A DNA stretch of 64,000 nucleotides from NCBI RefSeq assembly GCF_003605435.1, contig NZ_QXQB01000002.1, positions 682,001-746,000 of the forward strand, written 5' to 3'. The notes under the pieces were generated by a model. It was given only the letters and a program-made list of their open reading frames with translations, ran no database searches and was not told the DNA's origin. Shown piece by piece: positions 33,360 to 41,642 of this stretch. The DNA is from Paenibacillus pinisoli (GTDB lineage: Bacteria; Bacillota; Bacilli; Paenibacillales; Paenibacillaceae). The position numbers and the translations under genes are program-made. How positions within the stretch are numbered: position 1 is the first letter of the stretch; every line of letters begins with the position of its first letter.

Positions 33360-34388
33360 TTATTTGCCGTTCTTAGCCTCATCCAGAATAGAAAGGTCCA
33401 GGAACTTGCTCAGGTCTAGCGAATCTACGGTTACATCCTTGATGTAGCCTGCCTCGATCGAGACTCTGGCCATCTCCTCAATCGCTTCTTGGCTTACATC
33501 GGAGGTCAGTCTCATATGGGACAGAGCAGCTTTGATCAGAGCCACATCCAGGCCTTTTCCGCTCAGCTCGCTCAGACGCTTGTTGATAAGCTCATACGAC
33601 TCGTCCGGATTGGACTGGATGTATTCGATCGCTTCCAGGTTGCCTTTCACAATCGCTTTCGCAAGGTCTCTATGCTCGCTGATGAACTTGTCGCTTGCTA
33701 CGAGAATAACCAGCGGGTAGTCGCCGTTGTTCGGCGGAATTTGATCCCAAGGCACAATAACCTTGCCGATGCCTTCCTGCTCAATCTGCGTGCCCCACGG
33801 CTCCGGAATGAGCGTCGCATGCACTTCGTTCTGGCGAAGGGCGACCAGTGTATCGGAAGGCGCGCGCGCTACGATCTGAGCGCCGGAGCTGTCCGTCGTA
33901 ATCGGAACGCCCTCTTGCTCCAGCAGCAGGCGCAGCGAAATTTCGTTCGTGCTGCCTTTTGTCGGAATTGCGATGGTTTTGCCTACGAGATCTTTGACCG
34001 TCTCCACACCGGAATCCTTGCCTGCAACAAGGACGGCACCGCCGTTATCCGCGCCGGAGATGACCCGGAAGTTGCTGCTCTTCAGGAACTGGTTCGTCGA
34101 TGGGCCAGGGCCAACATAGCCGATGTCGATCTGTCCTGTCGCGATTGCAGTCGAGAAGTCGGAGCCGTTATCAAATGCTTGAACCTCGATCTTCACATTC
34201 TCGCCAAGCTGCTTCTGGAAAAACTCCTTCTCCAGGCCAATGTAGCCCGCAGCGTGCGTTACGTTCTTGAACATGCCGAGCTTCACCGTCACTTGGCCCT
34301 TGGAGCCCGAACCGCCCGACTTCCCGCCGCAAGCGGCAAGCGTGAACACCAGTACAAATGCCATAACCAGTATGCCGATCTTTCTCAT
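33360..34388 (-). CDS. ssuA: Sulfonate/nitrate ABC transporter substrate-binding lipoprotein
   Basis: Surface lipoprotein of 342 aa that captures the ligand for the adjoining permease and ATPase. The signal and lipobox are FVLVFTLAACGGK. The mature part is an NMT1/SsuA-type II binding protein with VTVKLGMFKNVTHAAGYIGL, FDNGSDFSTAIATGQIDIGY and VGPGPSTNQFLKSSNFRVIS. ATG 34388 is used behind GGGG at 7 bp; an in-frame ATG further upstream has no site. It is last in the minus-strand order ATPase, permease, binding protein. An aliphatic sulfonate or taurine is the expected ligand. Confidence 0.88.
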   Translation of the reverse strand: MRKIGILVMAFVLVFTLAACGGKSGGSGSKGQVTVKLGMFKNVTHAAGYIGLEKEFFQKQLGENVKIEVQAFDNGSDFSTAIATGQIDIGYVGPGPSTNQFLKSSNFRVISGADNGGAVLVAGKDSGVETVKDLVGKTIAIPTKGSTNEISLRLLLEQEGVPITTDSSGAQIVARAPSDTLVALRQNEVHATLIPEPWGTQIEQEGIGKVIVPWDQIPPNNGDYPLVILVASDKFISEHRDLAKAIVKGNLEAIEYIQSNPDESYELINKRLSELSGKGLDVALIKAALSHMRLTSDVSQEAIEEMARVSIEAGYIKDVTVDSLDLSKFLDLSILDEAKNGK

Positions 34389-34466
34389 AGACAACCCCTT
34401 CTCTCTCCCTATAATCATATCGATAAATTCTTATTCCGACTAATTATATATGATTACTGTTAAATG

Positions 34467-35240
34467 TCAACTCTTGCTGTTGCTTTCCAACCCGTACCTG
34501 ACGAGCAGCCTGTCCTCCAGCTTCTTGAAGCAGAAGTGGTCGGAGAGCGTGCCAAGCACCGCAATAATGATGACGACGTTGAGCATCAAGGCCGTGTCGC
34601 CAAGGCCTCTGCCGTCTTGCAGCAGCTGTCCAAGGCCTGCACCGTTGGCAATAAGCTCGCCCGCTACAAGAGCACGCCATGCAAACGCCCACGATACCCT
34701 TACGCCCGTCATCAGATGCGGGAATGCCCCAGGCACGAGGATTTGGGTGAACATGCGCCAGCCATTGCCCGTACCCAAGGTTTGAGCCGCTCTCAGATAG
34801 ATTGGCGGAATGTTCTTAATCCCCGTTCTGGTCGCAATGGACATCGTCCACGTCGCACCAAGCGCGGTGATGAAAATAACGGACACATCATTGAAGCCGA
34901 ACCAGATGATCGCAAAAGGAAGCCAAGCAATACTAGGCACTGTCTGAAGCGCAATGACCATGAAGCCTATCGTATCGTCAATTGCCTTGAACTTGGCGAA
35001 CATAAGTCCAAGCACCATGCCTATGGAGAGGGAGATCGCAAAGGCAATAAACAGCCTTCTAAGCGAGTTGTAGATGGCATCCAGCAATTGACCGTGGGCG
35101 AACCCGGTGTAGAACGACTCTACCGTCTGGAACAGGGAAGGAAACTTCCACGACTCCCAGCCGATCAGCCTATATGCCGCCTCCCATATCACTAATATCG
35201 CGATTATGAAAATCGTTCTTCTTAAAGCTGTAGTTGTCAT
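34467..35240 (-). CDS. ssuC: Sulfonate ABC transporter permease
   Basis: Membrane subunit of 257 aa with six segments and the BPD_transp_1 EAA loop (IYLRAAQTLGTGNGWRMFTQ followed by ILVPGAFPHLMTGVRVS). It ends with the expected LEDRLLVRYGL-type tail. Its start lies 71 bp inside the ATPase gene. The ATG at 35240 is nevertheless well supported because AAGGAGG lies 9 bp before it, within the ATPase coding sequence. The long overlap implies translational coupling of permease to ATPase. Confidence 0.9.
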   Translation of the reverse strand: MTTTALRRTIFIIAILVIWEAAYRLIGWESWKFPSLFQTVESFYTGFAHGQLLDAIYNSLRRLFIAFAISLSIGMVLGLMFAKFKAIDDTIGFMVIALQTVPSIAWLPFAIIWFGFNDVSVIFITALGATWTMSIATRTGIKNIPPIYLRAAQTLGTGNGWRMFTQILVPGAFPHLMTGVRVSWAFAWRALVAGELIANGAGLGQLLQDGRGLGDTALMLNVVIIIAVLGTLSDHFCFKKLEDRLLVRYGLESNSKS

Positions 35241-36012
35241 CGTCCATTTCCTCCTTGATCACTTTCTCCATCTCATCCGCCAAGCAATCCATAACTGACC
35301 GTTCTACATGGTGAATCAGCGGATCAGCGCTGTCTCTCGGCCTTGCGGCTTGCACCACGAATTCCTTCTTGATCGTCCCTGGCCGAGTAGACATCACGAG
35401 CACCCGATCGGACAACATCACAGCTTCTCGAATGTTATGCGTAATAAACAGGATCGTCTTGCCTGTCTTCATCCATATATCTTCAAGCTCCTTGTGCAGC
35501 ACGAGACGGGTCTGCTCGTCAAGCGCGGCGAAGGGCTCGTCCATCAGCAGAATCTTCGGATTCATAATGAGCGCCCTGGCAATCGCGGCCCGCTGCTTCA
35601 TCCCGCCGGAGAGCTCATGGGGATAACGGTCGGCGAACTTGCCCAGATGGACATAGCGGATCTGCTCTCTCGCCCGCTCCAGCCGCTCCTTCTTCCCTAC
35701 TCCCTGCTGCTTCAGCCCAAAAGCTACATTTTCCAGCACCGTCATCCAAGGGAACAGTCCATGCTCCTGGAATACGACGACCCGGTCCGGTCCCGGCGCC
35801 TTAACGCTCTCGCCGCTCACCTTGATCGTGCCGTCGAATTGCCGGTCGAATCCGGCGATCAAATTCAGAATTGTCGATTTCCCGCAGCCGGACGGACCGA
35901 GCAGCGAGACGAATTCGCCTTCTTTTATAGTGATGCTTACATCATCGATGGCTTTAAAGCGGTTTCCGTCACGCTGTTGAAACTGCTTACTCACGTGGTC
36001 AATGACAATCAT
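35170..36012 (-). CDS. ssuB: Sulfonate ABC transporter ATP-binding protein
   Basis: ATPase of 280 aa energising the importer. It has Walker A GPSGCGKST, a Q-loop near VVFQEHGLFPWMTVLENVAF, signature LSGGMKQRAAIARALIMNP, Walker B LLMDEPFAALDEQTR and the switch His in ILFITHNIREAVML. Start 36012 (MIVIDHVSKQF) has GGGG 9 bp upstream; an in-frame ATG at 36027 is the alternative. It is first in the operon ssuB-ssuC-ssuA. The C-terminal 23 codons overlap the permease gene in another frame. Confidence 0.9.
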   Translation of the reverse strand: MIVIDHVSKQFQQRDGNRFKAIDDVSITIKEGEFVSLLGPSGCGKSTILNLIAGFDRQFDGTIKVSGESVKAPGPDRVVVFQEHGLFPWMTVLENVAFGLKQQGVGKKERLERAREQIRYVHLGKFADRYPHELSGGMKQRAAIARALIMNPKILLMDEPFAALDEQTRLVLHKELEDIWMKTGKTILFITHNIREAVMLSDRVLVMSTRPGTIKKEFVVQAARPRDSADPLIHHVERSVMDCLADEMEKVIKEEMDDDNYSFKKNDFHNRDISDMGGGI

Positions 36013-36170
36013 CGTGTTGAACCCCATTTCGTAAAAAACTATATTTCTTTATAATTCTTATTGGTTATGTATGAATTGTCAATTAGAAATGTAGAAAAAG
36101 CTGTTAGAAAAGGACAAAATACCTTTTTACTATTTCTGAATGATGAATCCTTGACGATCGGTTGGGCAGC

Positions 36171-36217
36171 AAAAAAGCCGCCGATGCTCCCGTTTCCGAG
36201 AAACACCGGCGGCTTTG
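36171..36217. terminator. Bidirectional terminator-like hairpin
   Basis: AAAGCCGCCG and CGGCGGCTTT form a 10-bp stem with A/T runs on both sides. It ends the minus-strand lipoprotein gene at 36238. Confidence 0.85.
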
Positions 36218-36237
36218 CCGCTGCTTGCCTGATTCAT

Positions 36238-36678
36238 TTATTCAAGACCGAATTGGGCCTTTGACTGCAGCTCATCACCTAAAAAGCTGAAGCTTGCGGA
36301 TGCTCCCAGATCACCGGAGCCTTCATACATGACAACGAACACATAGAGATCGTCGCCCTTCTTCCCGCTTTCTGCCATAACCTCGCCTTCGCTGCCGACA
36401 ATCTCGATGATTTCCTCATAGGTCATGCCGCTCTCGATTTTGGCATACTGCTCCTTCGTAATAAGTCCGCTCCCCGCTTCCGAACCGCTCTCCTCAGGCG
36501 GTGCAGATTCCGTGGAAGCCGGACTTTCCTCTGGACTTTCCTCCGGCGCTGCCGGTTCCGTGACAGCCGGGCTCTTCACCGGTTCGCCTGTACCGTCGGT
36601 CGAGTTATTGCTCGTATTGCTGCAAGCCACAGCCGAAAGCATAAGGCTGGCTGCGATGATGAGTCTGATGATCTTCAT
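36238..36678 (-). CDS. DUF3862-like lipoprotein
   Basis: Surface lipoprotein of 146 aa. The start is at 36678 behind AGGAGGAGCT; the signal ends in the lipobox LSAVACS. A low-complexity Glu/Ser/Pro/Thr spacer (about 25-65) is followed by a compact domain (about 70-145). This contains ITKEQYAKIESGMTYEEIIE and a later YVFVVMYEGSGDLGASASFS, typical of the SmpA/OmlA-like DUF3862 fold. Function is unknown. It has its own terminator. Confidence 0.8.
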   Translation of the reverse strand: MKIIRLIIAASLMLSAVACSNTSNNSTDGTGEPVKSPAVTEPAAPEESPEESPASTESAPPEESGSEAGSGLITKEQYAKIESGMTYEEIIEIVGSEGEVMAESGKKGDDLYVFVVMYEGSGDLGASASFSFLGDELQSKAQFGLE

Positions 36679-36809
36679 AGCTCCTCCTATATCTGTGCAG
36701 TCATATATTACCTCTTCAGAAATTATAGGCCATCGCAATCGTCCATTATCAGGTACAAAGTAACTAATTCAGGCATTCCTGGCATTGCACGCATGACGCT
36801 TAAGTCCCA

Positions 36810-37625
36810 TTAACGGCCCAGCTGCAGCAGCGCTCCGATCGCGCCGCAATACGCCCCATTCTCCAGAAACACCGGCGCAGCGCCTCGCAGCTTGGTGTAG
36901 CCCTCTACCGCTTCTTTCAGAAGATCGTTGCGTATAAAGGATGATCCGATGAAGACAACGGTGCCAGCCCCGAATTGACCGGCCGCAAGCACGCTCGTCG
37001 TAGCGACCGTCTCCCCTACAAGACCGATCACGGAGGACAGCAAGTCGCTAGGGGACAGCTTGTCGAGTGCGGCAAGCATATTCAGCCTGCCGAAGTTGCT
37101 TGCCGTCAGCTCTCCCGGTATCGGCGGCTCTGCTCCTTCATAGATATGTCTCACTTTCAGATCGATCCCCTCACGCGAGCCATTAGCAGCTGACCGGACA
37201 AGCTCCTCATAATCGGCAAGCCCTGTCAATGCATAAGACAAGCCCATAATCGTCCCGCCTCCGACACCCGTTCCCCCTACCCGGCGATGCGTATGCTCCG
37301 ACAAATAGTGAATCGAGGTTCCGGTACCGACATTCGTCAGAATGAACGATTCCAGCGGCGTCCCTGTCTCCTTCAAAAGATAACGAACACCGTGATACGT
37401 CGCCTCGAACTCCACAATACCCGCTAACGGCTGGACTCCGCAGGCTTCCAACTGCTTGACTTTGCCGCCAGTGACGCAAACCTCCGCAGGGCCCAGCTTC
37501 AGAATCCAATCCGCAACAGCCTCTATATGAGATGCAGGAAATGTCCGGTACTGAATGGAGCCTGACTCCTCTTCTATGTATGCCATCTTGATTAACGTAC
37601 CGCCAGCATCGATCCCCAGCTTCAT
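36810..37625 (-). CDS. coaW: Type II pantothenate kinase
   Basis: Phosphorylates pantothenate in the first step of coenzyme A synthesis; 271 aa, close to the 267-aa Staphylococcus CoaW. ASKHA-fold motifs are GIDAGGTLIKMAY (phosphate 1), NVGTGTSIHYL (phosphate 2), GGTGVGGGTIMGLSYALTG and GAGTVVFIGSSFIRNDLL (adenosine). The catalytic Glu is in IVEFEATYHG. ATG 37625 is preferred behind GGGGAG; a TTG at 37631 is too close to it. The upstream leader contains a strong promoter and two successive terminator-like hairpins. Confidence 0.92.
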   Translation of the reverse strand: MKLGIDAGGTLIKMAYIEEESGSIQYRTFPASHIEAVADWILKLGPAEVCVTGGKVKQLEACGVQPLAGIVEFEATYHGVRYLLKETGTPLESFILTNVGTGTSIHYLSEHTHRRVGGTGVGGGTIMGLSYALTGLADYEELVRSAANGSREGIDLKVRHIYEGAEPPIPGELTASNFGRLNMLAALDKLSPSDLLSSVIGLVGETVATTSVLAAGQFGAGTVVFIGSSFIRNDLLKEAVEGYTKLRGAAPVFLENGAYCGAIGALLQLGR

Positions 37626-37699
37626 CTTCAAGCTCCCCTCATCACCTAAGCTGTCTCTGTATCCATAAAAAGAATGAAATCATTATAACTCATTCCGCA

Positions 37700-37743
37700 C
37701 AAAAAACGCCTCTTAGCCTAGAATTTCCAGACTAAAAGGCGCC
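37700..37743 (-). terminator. Second leader hairpin upstream of coaW
   Basis: On the minus strand GGCGCCTTTTAG pairs imperfectly with CTAAGAGGCG, followed by TTTTTTG. It stands between the candidate small RNA and coaW, so it either backs up the small-RNA terminator or attenuates coaW. Confidence 0.6.
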
Positions 37744-37785
37744 AAGCAATCCCCATGCAGCTGTGGGCGAGCAGGATAAGAGCAT

Positions 37786-37835
37786 AAAAAAACCGCCTTA
37801 AATTGTGGCGATTATGTGAACTTTTCGTATTTCAC
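37786..37835 (-). ncRNA. Candidate small RNA or leader RNA of about 50 nt
   Basis: Downstream of a consensus promoter (37842-37870) the minus-strand transcript folds as ATGTGAA-N10-TTCACAT (perfect 7-bp stem). A CGCC-N9-GGCG hairpin follows, then seven T. There is no ORF. It could be a discrete small RNA or the prematurely terminated 5' leader of coaW. I recognise no known riboswitch in it. Confidence 0.45.
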
Positions 37836-37841
37836 ATCTCT

Positions 37842-37870
37842 ATTATACCATAAAATTACATAAAAATCAA
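37842..37870 (-). promoter_or_regulatory. Strong sigma-A promoter for the small RNA/coaW leader
   Basis: On the minus strand TTGATT-N17-TATAAT with an AT-rich spacer. Confidence 0.7.
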
Positions 37871-37922
37871 GTATTGTTTCATGCACGCTCCCGATGATAC
37901 AACGGAATAGAGGTGATTTCGA

Positions 37923-38837
37923 ATGGAAAAACAAAGCTTAACCGCTCTGGTCAGCGCATTCGCCAGAGCTTATCACGCCGAGCATAAGGAGGTCAAAGTG
38001 TTCGACGATCCGCTCGCCAGACTGCTCATCAGCGACGAAGAATTTGCGGGCATCAGCGGCAACATGGCGAAGGCCGCCGCTTTCTTCCGTCCCGGCTTAT
38101 CCGGATCCCCGGAAGAGGCGCTGCGCGAGGTTGTCGACCATCAGCTGTCTCCGACGCCGCTTGGCCGTGCGGCCTTCACCGAAGAAGCGCTTGAAGCGGC
38201 GGTCCGGCTAGGCGCCCGGCAATATCTCATCTTCGCCGCGGGCTATGACACATTCGCTTACCGCCAGCCGGCATGGGCAGCGCCGCTTCAGATCTTCGAG
38301 ATCGACCATCCCGCAACATCGGCTGACAAGCAGCGGCGCATAGCGGCCCTTCCGATCGCTATGCCAGAGAATCTTCACTTCATCGCAGCCGACTTCCGCG
38401 AGCCGGATTGGCGAAGCCGCTTGCTGGACTGCCCTGCTTTTGACCCGCCATGCATCAGCTTCTGCAGTCTGCTTGGCATCAGCTATTATTTGACCAAAGA
38501 GGTATTCCGGCAGCTGCTCTCCGACATCGCCTCGATGCTTCCGCGCGGCAGCAGCATCGTCTTCGACTATCCCGATGAACTGACTTTCACGGATCAAGCA
38601 GGCCAGCGGGCCAAGAAACAGGTCATGATGGCCGCGCAGGCAGGCGAGCCTATGGAGGCAAGCTATTCTTATGCAGAGCTCGAACGCATGCTGGAGGAAG
38701 CAGATTTGCTCATATACAAGCATCTGACCCCTGAGGAGATCACCGACCAAGTGTTCCATGCCTATAACAACAGCCAGCCTGACCACCCCGTCACAGCTTT
38801 CGATCATGTTCATTATGTATTGGCGGTCAAGCAATAA
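37923..38837 (+). CDS. Class I SAM-dependent methyltransferase, LCMT/PPM1 family
   Basis: Methyltransferase of 304 aa. The SAM site is recognisable as ARQYLIFAAGYDTFAYRQPA, followed by the acidic loop QIFEIDHPATSADKQRRI and FIAADFREPDW. The later stretch ISFCSLLGISYYLTKEVFRQ fits the leucine carboxyl methyltransferase-like/YktD-type group, whose bacterial members act mostly on small carboxylates or polyketides. The substrate is unknown. GAGGTGATTTCGA precedes the ATG. A perfect 8-bp hairpin lies 5 bp after the stop codon. Confidence 0.87.
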   Translation: MEKQSLTALVSAFARAYHAEHKEVKVFDDPLARLLISDEEFAGISGNMAKAAAFFRPGLSGSPEEALREVVDHQLSPTPLGRAAFTEEALEAAVRLGARQYLIFAAGYDTFAYRQPAWAAPLQIFEIDHPATSADKQRRIAALPIAMPENLHFIAADFREPDWRSRLLDCPAFDPPCISFCSLLGISYYLTKEVFRQLLSDIASMLPRGSSIVFDYPDELTFTDQAGQRAKKQVMMAAQAGEPMEASYSYAELERMLEEADLLIYKHLTPEEITDQVFHAYNNSQPDHPVTAFDHVHYVLAVKQ

Positions 38838-38841
38838 GGAT

Positions 38842-38861
38842 GTCCCGCAGAATTGCGGGAC
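38842..38861. terminator. Hairpin after the methyltransferase gene
   Basis: GTCCCGCA-GAAT-TGCGGGAC is a perfect 8-bp stem directly after the stop codon. It has no T tract, so efficient termination is uncertain. Confidence 0.5.
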
Positions 38862-38902
38862 TGAAGCGGAAAAGGGAGCCCAGTGCTCCCCCTCCGCTTA
38901 CG

Positions 38903-39012
38903 CTGGCCGCTAGCCATTCTGTACGTCAACAGCCTCTGCACGACAACCGCTCTAACTCTGGCAGCTAGCCGTTCTGCACGACAACCCGCTCTAATGCTGG
39001 CAGCTAGCGTTC
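38903..39012 (-). repeat. Short degenerate repeats overlapping the cupin gene stop codon
   Basis: About three copies of a roughly 39-bp unit contain GGCAGCTAGC, TTCTGCACGACAAC and GCTCTAA. The last copy overlaps the stop codon of the cupin gene on the minus strand. The TTAGAGCG segment (minus strand) is also found in the 51-bp arrays. Confidence 0.6.
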
Positions 39013-39891
39013 CTGCCCGTCTTGCTCCGCTTGCGATCTCGTCTCCTCCACTTTTCCGAAAGGATGCTCCGGCGGACCATAGATGACATAGACCTTCAAA
39101 GGCTCGTTGCCCGTGTTGGTCACATTATGCCATTTCCCTGCAGGGACCATAATCGCGTAGCCCTCTGAGGCATCTGCCTGGAAATCAAGCCGGTCCCTCT
39201 GATCGCCCATCTGGACGAGGCCTTTCCCTTCCTCGATGCGAATGAATTGATCCGTAGTCGGATGAACTTCAAGGCCGATATCCTCTCCGACCTTGATGCT
39301 CATCACGGTAACTTGCAAATGCGCTCCAGTCCAGATTGCAGTACGATACGTATTGTTCTGCTCCGTTACCTTCTCAATGTTGACGACGTAAGGCTTGCCT
39401 CCTTGGTCGGCCGCACGCTCCTCGTCCAGCGAGGCAAAGCGCTCCGCATTCTCCCTCTCTGCCGACGAAGCATTTAAGAAGAGGTGCTGGAAGAACGGAT
39501 AAGGGGCAATGGAAGCCAGTTGACGGTAATACATGCTGCCCTCAAGTCCGGCTCCGCAAGCCATCGATATGCCGTCGTCATAGCAGTGGAATGTCGTGCG
39601 TTCAACGATGTACAACGGCTGAAGCCCTGTCAGCGAACGATAGAAATCGGTGAACTGGCTGAGCTGCACATTGGCGCTGTCCGCTGCTTCAAGGATCAGA
39701 ATTCTGTGCTGCGCGCTAGGCGCCGCATGAGCCAACTGATTGTACAGATCAAGGATTGATGCTTGTCTTGTCAGGCTTTGATGCAGGGCATAGATGGAAG
39801 CTTGAACAGCTTGCTGCGGATCGTTCGCATTCGCGGCGTATTCCGTATTACTGTGCGTATTCATCTCATGCGTGTTGGGAATTTGATTCAT
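39004..39891 (-). CDS. Cupin protein with N-terminal ferritin-like extension (YrkC-type cupin)
   Basis: Protein of 295 aa. Residues about 20-150 are helical and ferritin-like (AVQASIYALHQSLTRQASIL, HRILILEAADSANVQLSQFT). Residues about 175-280 are a cupin closely worded like Bacillus YrkC: NIEKVTEQNNTYRTAIWTGA, SIKVGEDIGLEVHPTTDQFI, then GYAIMVPAGKWHNVTNTGNE. Metal ligands are the His/Glu pair of the first motif and the His of the second. YrkC is much shorter, so the helical domain is an added part. ATG 39891 is used; an in-frame ATG at 39927 is possible because the site GGAGGG lies between them. Confidence 0.82.
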   Translation of the reverse strand: MNQIPNTHEMNTHSNTEYAANANDPQQAVQASIYALHQSLTRQASILDLYNQLAHAAPSAQHRILILEAADSANVQLSQFTDFYRSLTGLQPLYIVERTTFHCYDDGISMACGAGLEGSMYYRQLASIAPYPFFQHLFLNASSAERENAERFASLDEERAADQGGKPYVVNIEKVTEQNNTYRTAIWTGAHLQVTVMSIKVGEDIGLEVHPTTDQFIRIEEGKGLVQMGDQRDRLDFQADASEGYAIMVPAGKWHNVTNTGNEPLKVYVIYGPPEHPFGKVEETRSQAEQDGQER

Positions 39892-40005
39892 CTCCGGGAC
39901 GTTCCCTCCATAGGTTGATACCCGCATTATATGCCCAGATCCAAAGATCGTTCTTCGGAGCTATGGAGCACGATCCGCATCTTGCACGCAGGCTGATCGC
40001 TAGCA

Positions 40006-40045
40006 ACAAAAAACAGGAGCTATTCCGCCAAGGATAGCTCCTGTT
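40006..40045 (-). terminator. Terminator of asd
   Basis: AACAGGAGCTAT and ATAGCTCCTGTT form a perfect 12-bp stem followed by TTTTTTG on the minus strand. Confidence 0.92.
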
Positions 40046-40093
40046 CTTCTATTGCTGCATGCTCCGAATGAACTTGGAGCACATTATCTTCGT

Positions 40094-41182
40094 TTACGCT
40101 TTAGCCTGAATATATCCTTCCGCCTTCAGCAGCTCGGCGATCAATACAGCGCCGCCAGCCGCGCCGCGAAGCGTATTGTGCGAGAGGCCGACGAATTTGA
40201 AATCGTACAGGGAATCCTCGCGCAGTCTGCCTGCGGATACGCCCATGCCGCCTTCAATGTTGCGGTCCATGTTCGTCTGCGGTCTGTTCTCTTCTTCGAA
40301 GTACGTGATGAACTGCTTAGGCGCGCTTGGAAGCTCCAGCTCCTGCGGGCGGCCTTTGTAGCCCCTCCACAGCTCCAAAATTTGCTCCTTCGAAGGTTTG
40401 TTCTCGAACGATACGAATACAGTAGCCAGGTGGCCGTCCGTTACCGGAACGCGGATGCACTGCGTTGTAATATGCGGCTCGCTTGCTTTCACAATCGCGC
40501 CGTCTTCCACGCTGCCCCAGATGCGAAGCGGCTCCTGCTCGCTTTTCTCTTCCTCGCCGCCGATATACGGGATAACGTTGTCGAGCATTTCCGGCCAGTC
40601 CGTGAAGTTTTTGCCCGCGCCGGAGATCGCCTGGTATGTCGAAGCGACAACCGTCTTCGGCTTGAACTCTTGCAGCGCATGCAGCATTGGCACGTAGCTT
40701 TGGATCGAGCAGTTCGGTTTTACGGCGATGAAGCCGGTCTCTGTGCCCAGACGCTTGCGCTGTGCGGCAATGACGTCCAGATGGCCCGGATTGATCTCCG
40801 GAATCACCATCGGCACATCCGCTGTCCAGCGGTGAGCGGAGTTGTTCGATACGACAGGCGTTCCTGTCTTCGCATACGCTTCTTCCAGCGCCTTGATCTC
40901 TTCCTTCTTCATATCTACTGCACAGAAGATAAAGTCGACGCCAGCGGCTACTTCTTCCACTTTGGAAGCATCTTGCACGACAATGGACTTCACATCTTCC
41001 GGAATCGGCGTGTCCAGCTTCCATCTGCCCTGTACGGATTGCTCATATGTCTTGCCAGCCGAGCCCGCGCTTGCGGCGATTGCCGTTACTTTAAACCAAG
41101 GGTGTCCATCCAGCAGCTGCACGAAGCGCTGCCCAACCATTCCTGTACCGCCGACAATGCCAACTTTCAGTAATTGTGCCAT
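40094..41182 (-). CDS. asd: Aspartate-semialdehyde dehydrogenase, archaeal/fungal type
   Basis: Reduces aspartyl-4-phosphate to aspartate semialdehyde for Lys, Met, Thr and diaminopimelate synthesis; 362 aa. The NADP motif is KVGIVGGTGMVGQRFVQLL. The catalytic Cys is in AVKPNCSIQSYVPML, with the substrate Arg/His region CIRVPVTDGHLATV. The wording (NNSAHRWTADVPMVIPEINP, TYQAISGAGKNFTDWPEM) is that of the archaeal/yeast Hom2 type, not of the usual Bacillus Asd. AGGAGGAG precedes the ATG. A T-box leader lies upstream, so expression responds to uncharged tRNA. Confidence 0.94.
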   Translation of the reverse strand: MAQLLKVGIVGGTGMVGQRFVQLLDGHPWFKVTAIAASAGSAGKTYEQSVQGRWKLDTPIPEDVKSIVVQDASKVEEVAAGVDFIFCAVDMKKEEIKALEEAYAKTGTPVVSNNSAHRWTADVPMVIPEINPGHLDVIAAQRKRLGTETGFIAVKPNCSIQSYVPMLHALQEFKPKTVVASTYQAISGAGKNFTDWPEMLDNVIPYIGGEEEKSEQEPLRIWGSVEDGAIVKASEPHITTQCIRVPVTDGHLATVFVSFENKPSKEQILELWRGYKGRPQELELPSAPKQFITYFEEENRPQTNMDRNIEGGMGVSAGRLREDSLYDFKFVGLSHNTLRGAAGGAVLIAELLKAEGYIQAKA

Positions 41183-41263
41183 AACATTTATCTCCTCCTA
41201 AGTAGTATCCACTCGTCATGTCTGTCTTATTATTACATGTCACCTGCTATACTTTCGGAACAA

Positions 41264-41560
41264 CAAAAAAATCCCACCCCCAAGACTGCTGTCAGTCTCA
41301 GGGACGAGATTGGATTCTCGCGGTACCACCCTAAATTCGCGTGTATGTCGCCATATCCGCCTCTTCAAGTACGGCATGATGCCATCATGCTTATACTCTA
41401 GCTCTGTAACAGGAGCTCCTGGCACACCACCCCCTGTAACCATTACAGGTTCCGATGCGCTGCTCTGAGTCTTTTTTCAATAATGGTTTCTTTGCTCCTT
41501 TTCAGCTGCCGGAGCTCTCTGCGAAAGAATGGTCCACTATCTACTCGTCTCTTCATCGCA
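41264..41560 (-). promoter_or_regulatory. T-box riboswitch controlling asd
   Basis: The minus strand contains the T-box core AGGGTGGTACCGCG at 41319-41332 and an AGTA-type specifier-loop strand in GACGAGTAGATAGTGG. It ends in a terminator helix with seven T at 41264-41271. Stem I runs from about 41557. The facing strand of the specifier loop is the A-rich TTGAAAAAAGAC, which best fits a Lys codon (AAA/AAG), although the exact triplet needs folding. Uncharged tRNA would allow read-through into asd. Confidence 0.9.
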
Positions 41561-41642
41561 TTTCTTGTGATTTATCTTATCAAGTATCAGGCCCGAGGTA
41601 AACCTTCTTTTTCAAAAAAGTAAAAATTTTTTGTGCATTCGC

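Noticed and set aside
36028..36237. Short plus-strand ORF at 36061-36264 as a gene
   Set aside because: It lies in a promoter region and runs through a terminator hairpin; it has no ribosome site.
40052..41173. 373-aa plus-strand frame opposite asd
   Set aside because: It is an antisense shadow of a high-GC coding region; asd has a full set of motifs and a T-box leader.
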